A DNA stretch of 64,000 nt from Isoetes taiwanensis. Lineage: Eukaryota > Streptophyta > Lycopodiopsida > Isoetales > Isoetaceae. The notes under the pieces were generated by a model. It was not told the origin of the DNA, did no database searches, and was given only the letters and a program-made list of their open reading frames with translations. How positions within the stretch are numbered: position 1 is the stretch's first letter; the number at the start of each line of letters is the position of its first letter. The stretch is from contig JAJEKV010000071.1 of the NCBI GenBank assembly GCA_021234155.1, positions 4,272,483 through 4,336,482 of the forward strand. Reading direction: 5' to 3'. Below are positions 53,771 to 64,000 of the stretch, piece after piece. Made by a program: the position numbers and the translations under genes.

Positions 53771-55470
53771 AAGGAATTTCACATGTTAGAAACAACAACG
53801 ATACAAACTATACTAAATGATACAAACTATACTAAATGTTAGAAACAATGAGAAAGACTCTATTAAATGAGGCAATGTGTATTTTTGGGCCCTTCTCGAA
53901 CATGCAACACAGCATGATCTTTATGGTAGAACCTCTTAATACATTTACAATATTGTACAAGCATCTCTTAAACACATTACACAAATATTCTCTTAAATAT
54001 TGTAGCACAATGGCTTAAAAATCCTACAACAGCCTCATGATAAAAATGACACTTGTAATACTCCTACAACATGATGTGTATTCCAGCTCAAAAAAATAGT
54101 AGAACAGAGCTCTCAATCTCGCTCAAGAACTAAGGTTTGAGAGCTTTTCGAATTATAATTCATGCTAGCATCAAACAACCAATTCAAATTTGAAGAAAGA
54201 GGAATACGAAGAACTGGAGCCAGATACCAAGAATGCCAAGGATGACCTTGAAGCTAAAAATGAAAGGGCAGATTAATTTGATTGCAACCATAAACAAGGT
54301 CCTTGGGATAGTTCCACGTTTACTGCTAGTCCACCAATAAAATGGTGTAGCTTAGAATAAGTTCAGATATCTTTGCAACAAACTTGTCATCCAACATAAT
54401 ATTTTGGGGAAAGAGCAATGTGAAACCTGGGTTTCTAGTTCAACCATTTTGTTCTGTTATGCTTGCAAACTAAGCATAACAAACTATCATGAATCTAGAG
54501 TGCCATTCCCCATATATTTATAAAGAAAAATACTATGCAATTCCTTTGCACAAAAGCCATGTACAACAAACTTCAGTATCTGCTACTAATGATTCTATAA
54601 TTTGAACAGTCTATATATTGAGAACTTAAACCTGTGTGTGATAAATCCAATGTCTTTGCTTTGCAGTACAAATAGCTAGTACCTGTTGAAGGGAAAAAAT
54701 GACGTCCTCCATGTAAAGAAGCTGGCAGTCATAAGCCTCAAGCGAATCCTGACATCTATGGCTCCAATCTATTTAAACAAGGAAAATGAATTGATCAACG
54801 AACCTGTGGCCTGAAGAATCGATGACTCCATAACAGCCTGCAAAAGCCCTTTCTTGGCAAACTCTCAGAATGAATATGTAGCCCATCTCAAAAATCCCTG
54901 AGCCAGGATTGAACCGGGATTGCCCCTGAAAGAAATAGTGCAGGCTGCTGGATTAGAGAGGAAGGCTGTCGGATTCAGTGCAGACTGCCGGATTACAGCA
55001 GTTGAAGATGATTCAGATCGAATCTAAAGGAGGAGTTAACCCCTTTGGTGAAGATCCCTGGTTTGCCGACTTATAACCTGGCTGCCGACTTTAGTCTAAT
55101 ACGTTGTCTGCCGAGACTCCACAATACAAATATCTAGCATAACCAAATCCTTCACAACCAAATCCTTCTCTCCATGCGATTTAGAAATTCGTCCATTCGA
55201 ACATCTGGAAGGAGAGTTTGCCCCAGCCCATATGAAGCAGAGATAGGCGGCTTCAACTCCTCCAAGCCACGCCTAACCCTACTTTGCTCCTTTGCAGGAA
55301 AACGTTCCTTGCAAAATAATAACTCTGGCCGATTTGTATCACTGCAAATCGAGGATGCCCAGATGCCTTCCCTGCCTTCCGACCGACCAAACAAATCCTT
55401 TACCGTAACGTAGGCTGTAATAAACCCTAAAGTTAACCTATCGAGCCCTGCATGCCTTCAAATATTGGGG
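53771..55470. other. No recognised gene
   Basis: A 79-codon plus frame at 55174-55413 and its antisense 80-codon frame are open, but neither carries a known motif. Short direct duplications occur at 53785-53835 (tacaaactatactaaatg). Confidence 0.45.
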
Positions 55471-55655
55471 TTTTTTTTTTTTTTTTAAATATGGGGCCAA
55501 ACCATTGGCAATTGCCATAAAAAAACATGAAACTGTATGCGCACTCTAGATGTACGCATTAGTACATCCACGAGATTACACCACCAAATCATATAAAAAC
55601 CTTAGGGAAAAAAGTATAAAAATACAAAAATAACCCCCTGTTATTATGCTACATA
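55471..55655 (-). repeat. Inverted short copy of the start of repeat X, with poly(A)
   Basis: On the minus strand it begins atatgtagcataataacagg and runs through gtactaatgcgtacatctag like the first 120 bases of repeat X. It then diverges and ends in a run of 16 A (plus-strand T run 55471-55486). The shared 5' end and A tail suggest a SINE-like or LINE-mobilised family. Confidence 0.6.
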
Positions 55656-56075
55656 TTCCATCCATATGCTAGAGATAATCTTTGGAGTTAGACTGTTTTG
55701 ACTCCATGGTGTGGGATTATTATTCAAAAATGATTAAATAAGTATATGATTTTACCAGTTAATCTTCCATTATGCTAGAGATAATCTTTGGAGTCGACTG
55801 TTTTGACTCCATGGTGTGGGATTATTATTCAACTGAGTCCTTCAATTATCTATGGTGTGGGATTATAGTTCCATAACAAATTTATGGAACCTTTGCCCTT
55901 GGCTGCCGTGGTTGCAACTGAAAGCATGTAAGAGTTGTGCATGATAGACATGTCACACTGTCACACTTAGCAGACAATGATGATTCGTAGCCATGTTTCC
56001 AATCATGCTACAAAAGCCCAAAGCATTAATTATGAGTTTGTACCACATCATTTTTGCTCCAACCTTGCCTTCAAA

Positions 56076-56106
<31 letters not shown>

Positions 56107-57064
56107 GGGAGGTTCTTGCTTACTACCTTTAACATGCAGATTTATTATATGTTTTAGATGATAAGCCCATAGAATGTATACGAGGTTTAAAGCAACAGAT
56201 CTTATTGCACCCGACATTTGCATGCATCTGATTGCAAATGAGCTGCCACTGTATATGGTGGCATGGTTGCATTTTTATGGTAACCGAGTTTTTATTGTTT
56301 AGGGCAAGCTCATTGATATCTTTTCAGAAACTATTCTAAAGTTTTGGTTGAACTTGCAGATTGCGCCTTGGCTACTGCTTGAATGCTGCTAATATTCTGA
56401 TTGCCATCATCATTTTCTCTTCAATTTTCTTCAACTTTCTTGATTTTTTCTTTTGCCTCCCTGTATCAAGAATTTTACCAGTTGAACAAGGCACTGAAAA
56501 GAATAGGACGATCTGGAATGTCAAAATAGAGGACTTGAATAGTGCATTTCACCTTGGTTTGTACCAGTGGATTTGCAAAAAATAAAAAAAATAAAAAAAT
56601 GTGTACCTGTGGATTTGCAAAATAAGGGTAATGTTCCTACATGCATTTTTTGTTCTCAAATTATGGCAAAATTTTATAGCGTTGTCAGCTGGTTTTTTAA
56701 GGGCAAGGAGCAAGCACAGGGGACTAAGCCAATTAGGGTTTAGGGTTTAGAATTTGGGATTAGGATTTGTTATATCATTTACAGATGGGTGCATTTCCAA
56801 ATGGTTTAATTTAGGGTTTAGAGGTTACAACATTTTAGGAGCACAATAAATTTGTTGCAATTCTACCCACACCCAATGCAATTACTTCTGTCTACATTGC
56901 CAAGACCCTCTTTTGACTGCATTGCAGTTGAATACATATTAGATATATAAAAAATTTTAAACCAATTTAGGCATATTTGGTATGTCATCTTCCGCAAAAT
57001 CCTAAACCGCTCCACCATCTACCCTACCCTACTCATTCCACGCATTCCATTATTGTATTTCATT
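55656..57064. other. No gene; local duplications and a telomere-like motif
   Basis: The phrase tgctagagataatctttgga..gactccatggtgtgggatta is duplicated (about 55668 and 55772). A (CA)n plus A run lies at 56078-56105. ttagggtttagggtttag, two to three TTTAGGG plant telomere units, is at about 56735-56752. Frames are short. Confidence 0.6.
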
Positions 57065-58085
57065 ATGTTTGCCTATTCCATGTGCCCATGACTAATGCTT
57101 GACTTGCCATAAATCTATGTGCCCATTACCCTATTATATCTATGGACATTATTCAACAGCATATTATATTTATGGACATGATTAGATTTACAACTTCTTA
57201 TTTCACCTACAAACTCCACACATATACCATTCCACATGTACGTGACGAATGCTCGGAATGATTGTCATGTTATTGAGGTCTAGGTCATTCAAGACGGGCA
57301 TGTGCAATGGAAGGATTAGGTTATTTCTTATTATTGGAGGGAGTTACATGGTAGTTGATAACGCGCGCTAGCATGTTGCTGTGTTGGGGTCAAACAAGTT
57401 CCCCTCCAAGTATACATGCAAGGGAACTTGCTTCAAGTCCGGAGGCATCACACACATTAGTGTTTGTGATGGGAAATGGTTCAAGGCTTGGGCATCGATC
57501 CCACATGATGCAATTGGTGATTATGACCTTCCTGAGTTTCTAGAAAATGCCACCATAGGGAGTATGGGAGAATCTTCTATACCTGTCAACATCACAAATG
57601 AGCTTCACATCGAGCCGACAGATGTGCCTAGAGCTCTTTGGGATAGGTTGTTAATGATGTGGATCCATTGAGGCTGATGAGCATAAACCCTATCATTTTA
57701 GATTGCACCAAAAGCATTTTGTGGTTGTGTGTAGAGCCAACATTTGTTTAATATATTGTTTAAAGGCAATTTGTTGATATATTTGGTAATTGTTGGACAG
57801 AACCAGATGGCATACAAGTTATTTCATATTATGTGTACACTTCAAAGGCAAAGTTTGTTCTCTATCTGTATGTGCCTGTTGCACCTTTGTCGTATTCAGT
57901 ACAAGCCTAAACTATCACTCACATCAATCAATCCCCCAACAGTAGACATTCCATTACCTATCCATTTCCATCCACACTATGGATTTCATTATTCAATCTA
58001 TTCCATGCACCTCCACCACTAAATCTACCCATTCCACATGTCCACGACTAATGCCCGGCATCGCCGGGCACACGTTTCTAGTAAT
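57065..58085. repeat. Small element with recurring ATTCCACATGT..GACnAATGC motif
   Basis: attccatgtgcccatgacta (about 57074), ttccacatgtacgtgacgaa (about 57231) and ttccacatgtccacgactaa (about 58032) are degenerate copies of one motif. The last runs into tgcccggcatcgccgggca. The end at about 58085, reverse-complemented, resembles 20640-20670 (actag.aacg and tgccgggcat), suggesting related transposon termini. Confidence 0.5.
57381..57671 (+). CDS. Orphan 96-codon frame, unknown
   Basis: Starts MLGSNKFPSKYTCKGTCFKS and continues through HISVCDGKWFKAWASIPHDA and LPEFLENATIGSM to RALWDRLLMMWIH. Composition is protein-like (few rare residues, balanced charge, C..C spacing), unlike the low-complexity frames nearby. 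It lies inside the small repeated element at 57065-58085, so it may be a captured fragment. No family recognised; reading upstream meets a stop at about 57367. Confidence 0.3.
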   Translation: MLGSNKFPSKYTCKGTCFKSGGITHISVCDGKWFKAWASIPHDAIGDYDLPEFLENATIGSMGESSIPVNITNELHIEPTDVPRALWDRLLMMWIH

Positions 58086-59560
58086 CTTTAACTTAAGTAT
58101 GTTACATGTAGAAGTAGGCCTTAGTAACATGATAGTCACATGTCAACCTTCAATGTCAATTAATGTGGAGGCATCCCACTCGAAGTTTAGACATTCAAAA
58201 GTTCAGTAGGATAAATCCATGTGTCATTCTCATTAGCAACTTGGTCTGCACCTGAATGTGTCTTTGGTGTTCGAGGCAACCACTCTGTTATGTTCTTATG
58301 TATTTCCTCTAACTCTTTGCTTCTTCTTCTTCTTCTTCTTCTTTAGTGGCGTGAGAAGTGCCCTTTGCATCTAAAAGTGCACATTTCTTTAATTATTAGA
58401 ACCTCATAGAATGCCTCTTGCCATTCAACCTCTTTTGGAAGCAATATTTTAGGTCTCAGCAAATGACTTTTGCTTTTCCACATCTGATTACCCAAATATT
58501 TATGGCCAGAGTTATCTTCATCAACATCCCATATGTAGTACTTCAAGGAAGCAAGCACAATTTGAGGTCATTTTTCTCATGGAACTACAGATAAAAAATG
58601 AAGAACATCCCTTTGGCACAGCAATAAGTTTCTTAAATTCTCTATGCTATCTAGTTTGTCATTATCTATGGAATGGTGCATGCCAAAATAATTTTTATGT
58701 GCATATTGAGGATGTAAGCCACTATACTGTATGACATTTAAGGGATTCGTGCCAAAATACTTTTATGTGCATACTGAGGATGCAACATCTCTATCTAACA
58801 TAATGGTGATGTTAATCGTTAGTATAATGTGTGATCAAGATTGTAGTTATAATGTATGAGGTGTACACTATTCCATAATGTTTGTGTGATTGGCATAGTG
58901 CAAATTGTCTAGCTAATATAATGTGATGGGATTATTAAATTACATTACTAATTTTGGTTTAACTACTCTGAGTTATTTGTCAAGTCCACATATCCCTTGG
59001 GGGCCTTGTGTAATTTTATATGTGGTTTTTGCAATATTTATTGTTACTGCTTCGTTACAGTCACGTATCTTAGTGTCATCTATGTATAAGAAGTTTTGCA
59101 TAGTTTATTATTGCAGCTGTAGGTGGGCTTGCATGTTCAACACTGCATTTCTTTATTTTTTAGTAGTGCAATACCGCTTGTTTTTCGTTACTTTGGAGTG
59201 ATTATAGATTCGCAACCAATTCAAGTTATACTTAGAGAGGGTTTGTAAGTTCACTTTATGCCCAAAACGATGGTGCTAGGGGCAAATCCCTTATATTCAT
59301 GCAAATCCATAAACAACAGTATATTAGGTATCCTCTTTCAAAGAGAAAAACCTGCATAGTTAATTTTGGGCGTTTGTAACCTTATATTGTAACAACATGA
59401 TAGTGACACACTTTAACTTACTTTTCATTGATTTTTGTAAGGTGTCTAGGTCATGACGCCTTTGCTCCAAAGTGAAAGGTCTGCAGAAACAAAGAAATAT
59501 GCATGTGTCAATTCTAATCCACGTACTTGTTAGATAAACAAATTGATAAAAGGAAAGAAT
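58086..59560. other. No recognised gene
   Basis: (CTT)n at 58320-58343. Minus frame 58558-58343 (LKYYIWDVDEDNSGHKYLGN) and plus frame 58923-59201 have no recognised motif. A local duplication (gccaaaat.ctttttatgtgcat.) occurs at 58680-58790. Confidence 0.45.
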
Positions 59561-59579
59561 ATATTAAAAAGATCATAGA

Positions 59580-62556
59580 AGGTGATGTTAATGGGATTTT
59601 TTCTTCTGGCTTCTAGTATTTTTCCTAGTTTGGAATCTGGTATTCAAAGCTGGAGACTCAAATTATTTGAGATGCCCTTAGGGGTTTTGGTTGTCTTAGG
59701 ATCCTTCCTTCTATTGACAGGGACAGCCTTAGAGGTGGATAAGAAATTATCATCATCCCAGGAATGAGATATAGGGTCATTTTCCTTATCTTAAAAATTC
59801 TTATCTTATCTTATCTTATCAGAAAAGTTATTAGAAATATCAGGGCCAGAGTCTAGATCATGGGAGCAAGCCCAAAACTTGGAATGACAACAAGCATTAT
59901 TTAGTTCTAACACTTTATCATTATTTTTAATACAGTTAGAAACATTATTGGTGTCAGAGATATTTAGATTGACATCAATGGGATTGAGAATAGAGGGAAC
60001 TTGCCTGTGAGTGGGAGATTCCAAAGCACCTATGAAAGTTTTGTCTGAGAGCCCTTTCCATTTTATTTTATATTGTTGAGATCACCATATCTATCTCATT
60101 TATTTCCTCTGTGGATCGACTATGAATTTCATTGTCTGTACTTCTATTTCCTAAACAATTTGCCTTTGAATCTGCTATGTTGCTCTGCTTTCCCTCCATA
60201 GCCCCATCATCTTGTACTTTTGTCCGACCCTTATGCTGATCCATTGGATAATATTCCACATGCAACTCTGATAATTGTCTAGCAACAGACTCTAGCATAA
60301 TATTATTGCAATTTTGATATTGGGAATCTAAAGGATCTGATAAGTAAATCAAATCACCATTATTAAATAATGGTGCAGTAATAGGAGAAGCATGTTTGAA
60401 AGTGTCCATGGTAGGTATTGAAGAGATGATATCAAATGGTTCAGCTAGCAGACAGGCTGTGGAAATCAAGTTGTTGGAATTGTCATGTGATTGGGAAGGC
60501 AACTGAGATGATATAATCGATGGCTCAATGGAATATGCACAAAAGTCATCAGCTAAATCAGTAAGAACAACAAATTTATTACCACACTTAATTTTGGCAT
60601 GCAGATTTTTTGAGTCGATTTCCATATCATAATCCTTGTTGTTTTGGTGTTGAATAATGTCTGGAGAGGCTTGCTGGTTGCCTTGATGAATTTGCTCCAT
60701 AGTATAACCTTGATGTCCTTGCTTTAGTGTTGTGGATTTAACCACAGTATTTTGCTCGTTTGACGACTTAGAGCAGATTTTAGTATCAATGGAAATTAGC
60801 TTATTATTTATAATTAATGATTCTCCATTCCTCCTAACAGCCGATTCATTTTTGTTATTGGCTCCATTGACTTTGTTGATACCAGTTGTATTGCCTGAGA
60901 TCCAATATGTAAACTCTTATCTGCTGAATGTATTTTCAAAGGTCACACTTTTATATTTGCCAGCTCAGCACTTATTGTATTCCTTAACTGAGCTGCTGTA
61001 ACTGCTCTGAGATTAGCAGCCTTTTTAGAATCAAGTACTATATTTTGCAGGGTGCTAGCAAGATTAATGTGGCCCTGGATTTGAGTAGACTGATGCTCCT
61101 GCATAAGGGCTTTCCCTTTCAATATTCTCTTGTTGTGAACAACACTCTCAGCCAAAGGATTTCTGCCTGTGTTGCTCTTATGGCCATGCAACTGTATGAT
61201 TGCATCTGTACATAAGGGAGAATTACCCTTATTGTTTATGCATTCTAAACCTTTGTTCATCACCTTAACTGCATATTTCAAATGACTAGTTGTAATCTGT
61301 GAGTCACCAAGAGTTAGAGATTCCAAGTTTAACTGGGATTCTTTAAACTCTTTTTTTTCTGGATCCTCCTTCTGCTACCATTAACCCTTTTCCATGCAAA
61401 TGTTTGTGGCTTAGCTTGAACTTGGTTGGGATGTCCAGTTTGAGCTGTTGAGTTTGTCTGTTCCTTGTTATGAATAGCCTCACACCCATTCTGATGAGTA
61501 ACCCCAAAGTGGGAGTCTATATTTATATCCATGGTTGTAAATTTTAAAGAATCCCTGCCTGAATGAGAGGCTAGATTAGAATTGTTCTGGCAGATAGTAC
61601 TAGAAAAGTGTCTGCATCTACATTCATGGCAAAAGATTGGTAGGCCAACCCAACTAAGTTGGATTTTAATTTGATTACCAAAATAATCAAGGATAGGCAC
61701 AGAACATGGGGCGGGATTGGAAATATTCAGCTGAACAAAACATTTGGGAGGCTTATAGGGACAGTACTCAGTGCAGATATATTTTCCAAAAGAATTGAAG
61801 ATAGCAGAAAAACATTCTTCATCCCAATAAATTAGATTCAAGTCACTCATGGAAACAGAGGCAATGTAGAATTTATCATAGTCTTCAATGGGAAGGTTAG
61901 GATACCATTTCAAGAAAGATAATATGAAAGTTTCAAGAGTCGATCTCCCAAGTTTTAAAAGGAAATTGGCAGATCTAGGGTTCCCACATTCAACAAGTAT
62001 GTAGGGATATCTTAGCCAATAAACAGAATAAATCATCATTTATTTGTTGAGTCGAAGGAGATGATTCCATAATTTCTCAATTTTAATTCCAACTTTATCA
62101 ACAGAGACTATGATAGCAGAGGTAGAGTAGGACTTGATTTTCTCAACAATAATAGCATGGTTTAGCTGAATACGTTTGTAGAGCTGCAGATTAGGTCGAG
62201 CCCTATATTGAAGGTGATCCAGAGCATCAGCAAGCTGTTGATCAGTGACTCTCTGCTGGATTGGACGGATATTTCCATAAGGAAGAGGAACTCCATTAGC
62301 ATTTAGAACAGGATCACCATGAAGACCAAGGTCTTTGAAGAGATAATCCCATTCCGGCACATCAGAAGAAAGTGCATTTCGTTAGAATAAAGGCTAAGAT
62401 CAGCAAAATCACCAAATTTTAATGAAAGATGAAGAATTTTTATGAATCAGACTTCTGAGACAGAAGATCGCCTTGATGGGTAGGAGAGAGGCGCATAAAA
62501 TTGTGTAAGAAAATTATGGATCCTGTGTTAGGGTTTTTGGAATAGTTGACATATTT
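59580..62556 (-). pseudogene. LINE ORF1 (DUF4283 with zinc-knuckle-like motif), broken
   Basis: Nucleic-acid-binding ORF1 of a plant L1-type LINE. A probable start at 62556 (MSTIPKTLTQDP) is followed by frame breaks. Then come 62360-62040 (PEWDYLFKDLGLHG.., NHAIIVEKIKSYSTSAIIVS) and, after a single in-frame TAA, 62039-61329 with YPYILVECGNPRSANFLL, the D-F-Y-SVSMSDLNLIYWDEE core and WVGLPIFCHECRCRHFSSTIC. This is the DUF4283 order ending in a CCHC-like knuckle. An A8 run shifts the frame into 61326-60943, and another break leads to 60745-60068 (GNKFVVLTDLADD, like the ORF1 C-terminal NRFAAL motif). The tail near 59760-59580 reads RRKDPKTTKTPKG. No ORF2 endonuclease or RT follows, so the element is incomplete. 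Confidence 0.65.
59799..59821 (+). repeat. (TTATC)n microsatellite
   Basis: Four cttat/ttatc units inside the LINE ORF1 relic. Confidence 0.85.
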
Positions 62557-62725
62557 GATCAAATTTATGGAAAAAGATCAAGTGAACACAACAAATCAGG
62601 GTATAAGGAAAAGAAAACCAAAGGCGGAGAAGACAATCTAATTAAAATTCAACTAAGAAACCAAATCAATGCCATGAAATTTCATAATTGAGACAGGAGA
62701 ATTTGAAGTACTGCTGATAGTCGAT

Positions 62726-63052
62726 TTAGCACTCTAATTCTTCTAATTCCCCTGGGAATGATTCATTGTATATCTTGATTGTGATTTTTGCACTTGAATT
62801 ATGATTGAAAACTTGGAAAATCCCTGTAGCTGCAATGTTCCTGTTGCCAACAAATTCTTCTAGCCAGGCTTGAATAATCTCAATTTCGAACTCCACACAA
62901 CTAGGAATAAAGGAGTATTCTTGATGGAATAGGAAATGAGGGAAAATTTGTCTAATAATTAGATTTTCCCAAAGATCTGAGCAGTTTCCTTGCAAGAAGC
63001 CACAAGTGAATCTTGAGTTTTCTTGTATAATTGCAAAAATTTTGCACACCAT
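62726..63052 (-). CDS. Unknown 108-codon frame upstream of the LINE ORF1 relic
   Basis: Encodes CKIFAIIQENSRFTCGFLQG through YNESFPGELEELEC. It lies just 5' of the ORF1 relic in the same sense and could be a 5' part of the element or unrelated; no motif recognised. Confidence 0.25.
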   Translation of the reverse strand: MVCKIFAIIQENSRFTCGFLQGNCSDLWENLIIRQIFPHFLFHQEYSFIPSCVEFEIEIIQAWLEEFVGNRNIAATGIFQVFNHNSSAKITIKIYNESFPGELEELEC

Positions 63053-64000
63053 TCAATTCAAGCCGAATCGAATTGCCAAACTAAGCTAGCTCTCTACAAG
63101 GCTAGCAGGAATTTCCCCTTACAGATTCCTTCAGATCCAGCAGAGGAAGGATGTTCTCCCCTGTCTTTTTGCCAAGAAAGGGAAAATAACTGACTTTTCA
63201 AGAAAAATGGCGCATCCCATATTTTTCACTCGCCCCAGCTCCGAGTTGTTAGTTCTTCACTTCGATATTTGCATAGGTTGGCGCTAAAAGAAGCAAACTA
63301 GTTCATTGTGATTTTTAAGGTTTCTACAGCCATAAGCATGTAAATTATCAAGCTCTTCAAATTTGACATTTTTTATTGTACATTTTTCGTGAACGCCATT
63401 GAGCAATGCTTTTGTATATCATGTATTGGCCTTGTAACATTCAACATGCGTTGGAACTTTTCACTCTATGTTCAAGAAGCTCGAGAGAATTACATATTTA
63501 GAGACATATGGTGTGTATATCGTCAATGAGTCAAAATAAGATATCAAATATTTTATTATGGGCATTATGTAACCAAGAAAAATGCTACTTACACAGAGCA
63601 AAGAAATCCACTAAGGCGCGCATGTTATGCTCGTGGAAAATGGTGCAAATTTAGCACAATATTCATCATGGATCCAAATAGATATTGCCACAATAAAATA
63701 TTAGGTGATGGATATGTGAGCATTTCTTTGAAGGATGTCTATAGCGAACCTATAACTTCCTTACATGATTATCTACTAGAGCATAATTGGTTCTATTGTG
63801 AGATGAAAGAAGAGCAATTTGAGACCACATGTTGGGGAGGCACTGGCAATTGAAAATCATGCTTCTAGTCCCAAAGACATGCCATTGCCAATAGACAATA
63901 GTCACAGTTTGATCGAGATACATGGCCAGGACATAAGGTCATAGTCCTAGACAAAAAAAAAAAAAGTTGGGGTTTGCTTTCATTATTGTAGCTTTTACAA
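63053..64000. other. No recognised gene
   Basis: A 61-codon plus frame at 63668-63853 (MDPNRYCHNKILGDGYVSIS) has ordinary protein composition but no known motif. The window ends in AT-rich sequence. Confidence 0.45.

Overview
The window looks like repeat-dominated nuclear DNA of a land plant. Evidence: a Ty1/copia gag with an initiator-Met primer-binding site, a DUF4283-type LINE ORF1, a CACTA-like terminus, exons of plant-type genes (patatin-related phospholipase A-III, extended PHD finger, FCP1-like phosphatase), short TTTAGGG-type repeats and GT..AG introns. A Penelope-like retroelement without a visible endonuclease, together with DUF7869 transposase relics, suggests a non-flowering lineage (fern, lycophyte, bryophyte or gymnosperm); this is inference. 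I see no intact ordinary host gene. Almost everything recognisable is a mobile element, a decayed copy of one, or a captured gene fragment.

Layout. 1-1704: 5' end of a minus-strand copia element (LTR, PBS, gag, start of protease). 1.7-9.7 kb: a dispersed repeat in two copies and the first of three DUF7869 transposase relics, with an opposite-strand coiled-coil exon beside it. 11.4-14.1 kb: a 2.7-kb terminal-inverted-repeat element carrying intron-containing exons of an extended-PHD gene. 15.0-18.7 kb: minus-strand exons of a coiled-coil/zinc-finger gene and an FCP1-like phosphatase, the latter cut off by a repeat. 19.4-20.0 kb: a solo LTR with a 5-bp target duplication. 22.5-33.0 kb: the centrepiece, two head-to-tail copies of a Penelope-like element (period about 6.4 kb), the first 5'-truncated and the second with ORF1 and reverse transcriptase; a diverged 3' piece of a related copy lies at 34.7-35.25 kb.

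39.0-45.3 kb: nested repeats, including two 1.5-kb near-identical direct copies, a fold-back structure and a poly(A)-ended insertion that splits an older repeat. 45.3-48.4 kb: second DUF7869 relic, with a short CACTA-like insertion. 48.4-51.2 kb: minus-strand gene fragments (phospholipase C-terminal exon; a tandem array of exon-like units). 52.1-52.8 kb: third DUF7869 relic, inverted. 53.4-58.1 kb: small dispersed repeats and an orphan ORF. 59.6-62.6 kb: broken minus-strand LINE ORF1.

The most interesting material is the Penelope-like tandem. Its truncated upstream copy is arranged like the pseudo-LTR of this retroelement class. Its ORF1 and RT frames each open directly after a splice-acceptor-like TAG, and a consensus donor inside ORF1 would fuse the two in frame. 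Differences between near-identical repeat copies in this window fall mostly at CAG/CTG sites, which may mean that several apparent frame breaks are assembly artefacts at methylated CHG positions.
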